Of a DNA stretch of 64,000 bases, positions 63,982 through 64,000 are shown in pieces (the first letter of the stretch is position 1; every line of letters starts with the position of its first letter). The stretch is from contig NZ_CP113089.1 in assembly GCF_026625045.1 (NCBI RefSeq), forward strand, positions 434,001 to 498,000, in the 5' to 3' direction. Under the pieces are notes generated by a model. The model was not told where the DNA came from. It saw nothing but the letters and a program-made list of their open reading frames with translations, and made no database searches. The translations under genes were made by a program, and so were the position numbers. Source of the DNA: Microcella daejeonensis. GTDB taxonomy: Bacteria > Actinomycetota > Actinomycetes > Actinomycetales > Microbacteriaceae.

Positions 63982-64000
63982 GTGACTGACGACGCCGCTG
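63982..64000 (+). CDS. Possible start of a gene leaving the window (partial)
   Basis: GTG at 63982 is followed by an open frame (V T D D A A) cut by the window edge. TAGGCT ends 7 bases upstream, a layout consistent with a leaderless transcript, as at 26528. Only six codons are visible, so no product can be given. Confidence 0.35.

Overview
The window is a high-GC actinobacterial chromosome segment, most likely from the family Microbacteriaceae. The support is the third-position GC bias, an rRNA operon with an actinobacterial leader, a WhiB2-type regulator, the gene order sahH / phosphomannomutase / DUF3499 / metallopeptidase-like / DUF5719 / glycosyltransferase / whiB2, and LGFP-repeat surface proteins. 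No phage, insertion sequence or CRISPR array was seen.

Layout. (1) 1-1401: tail of an unknown gene and an M64-like metallopeptidase lipoprotein. (2) 1457-7450: a complete rRNA operon on the minus strand (16S, tRNA-free spacer, 23S, 5S, terminator hairpin). (3) 7450-21183: a conserved actinobacterial block with an MdoB-type phosphoglycerol transferase, adenosylhomocysteinase, phosphomannomutase, DUF3499, a degenerate zincin, DUF5719, a membrane-anchored GT2, WhiB2, GalE, a lipoprotein and ManA. (4) 21325-29163: a secreted subtilase with LGFP repeats, an acyl-CoA dehydrogenase, a polysaccharide pyruvyl transferase-like protein and two tandem O-antigen ligase-like proteins. (5) 29226-45185: a tightly packed minus-strand array of about 15 genes for a cell-surface glycan. 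It holds an LGFP protein, RmlB, a ketoreductase, a half-length NDP-hexose 2,3-dehydratase, a Gfo/Idh/MocA reductase, GtrA, two GT2s, an SDR, RmlC, RmlA, UDP-galactopyranose mutase, a GlfT2-like galactofuranosyltransferase and a Wzm/Wzt ABC exporter. (6) 45361-53622: a YfhO-like GT-C protein, three glycosyltransferases, an LCP ligase, and PurE/PurK. (7) 53688-59949: GtrA, UDP-glucose dehydrogenase, a PH-domain protein, biotin ligase, an NSS transporter with its MetS-type small subunit, and a DMT transporter with a broken partial copy on the far side of the NSS gene. (8) 59889-63737: a nonulosonic-acid-type cluster (DUF6716 glycosyltransferase, short NeuB, NeuA and a putative sialyltransferase-like protein).

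How the genes work together. ManB, ManA, GalE, Ugd, RmlA/B/C and Glf supply activated sugars. The 29-45 kb array looks able to make a galactofuranose polymer with a modified deoxyhexose and to export it by an ABC transporter; the Glf, GlfT2-like and ABC parts recall mycobacterial galactan assembly. An LCP protein could attach the product to peptidoglycan. A CsbB/GtrB-like GT2, GtrA and YfhO-like GT-C would fit a three-component extracellular glycosylation system. The nonulosonate cluster would add an acidic sugar.

No single gene is clearly of a new family. The most unusual system is the combination of a galactan-type export locus with a 2,6-dideoxysugar-type branch built around a single-domain 2,3-dehydratase.
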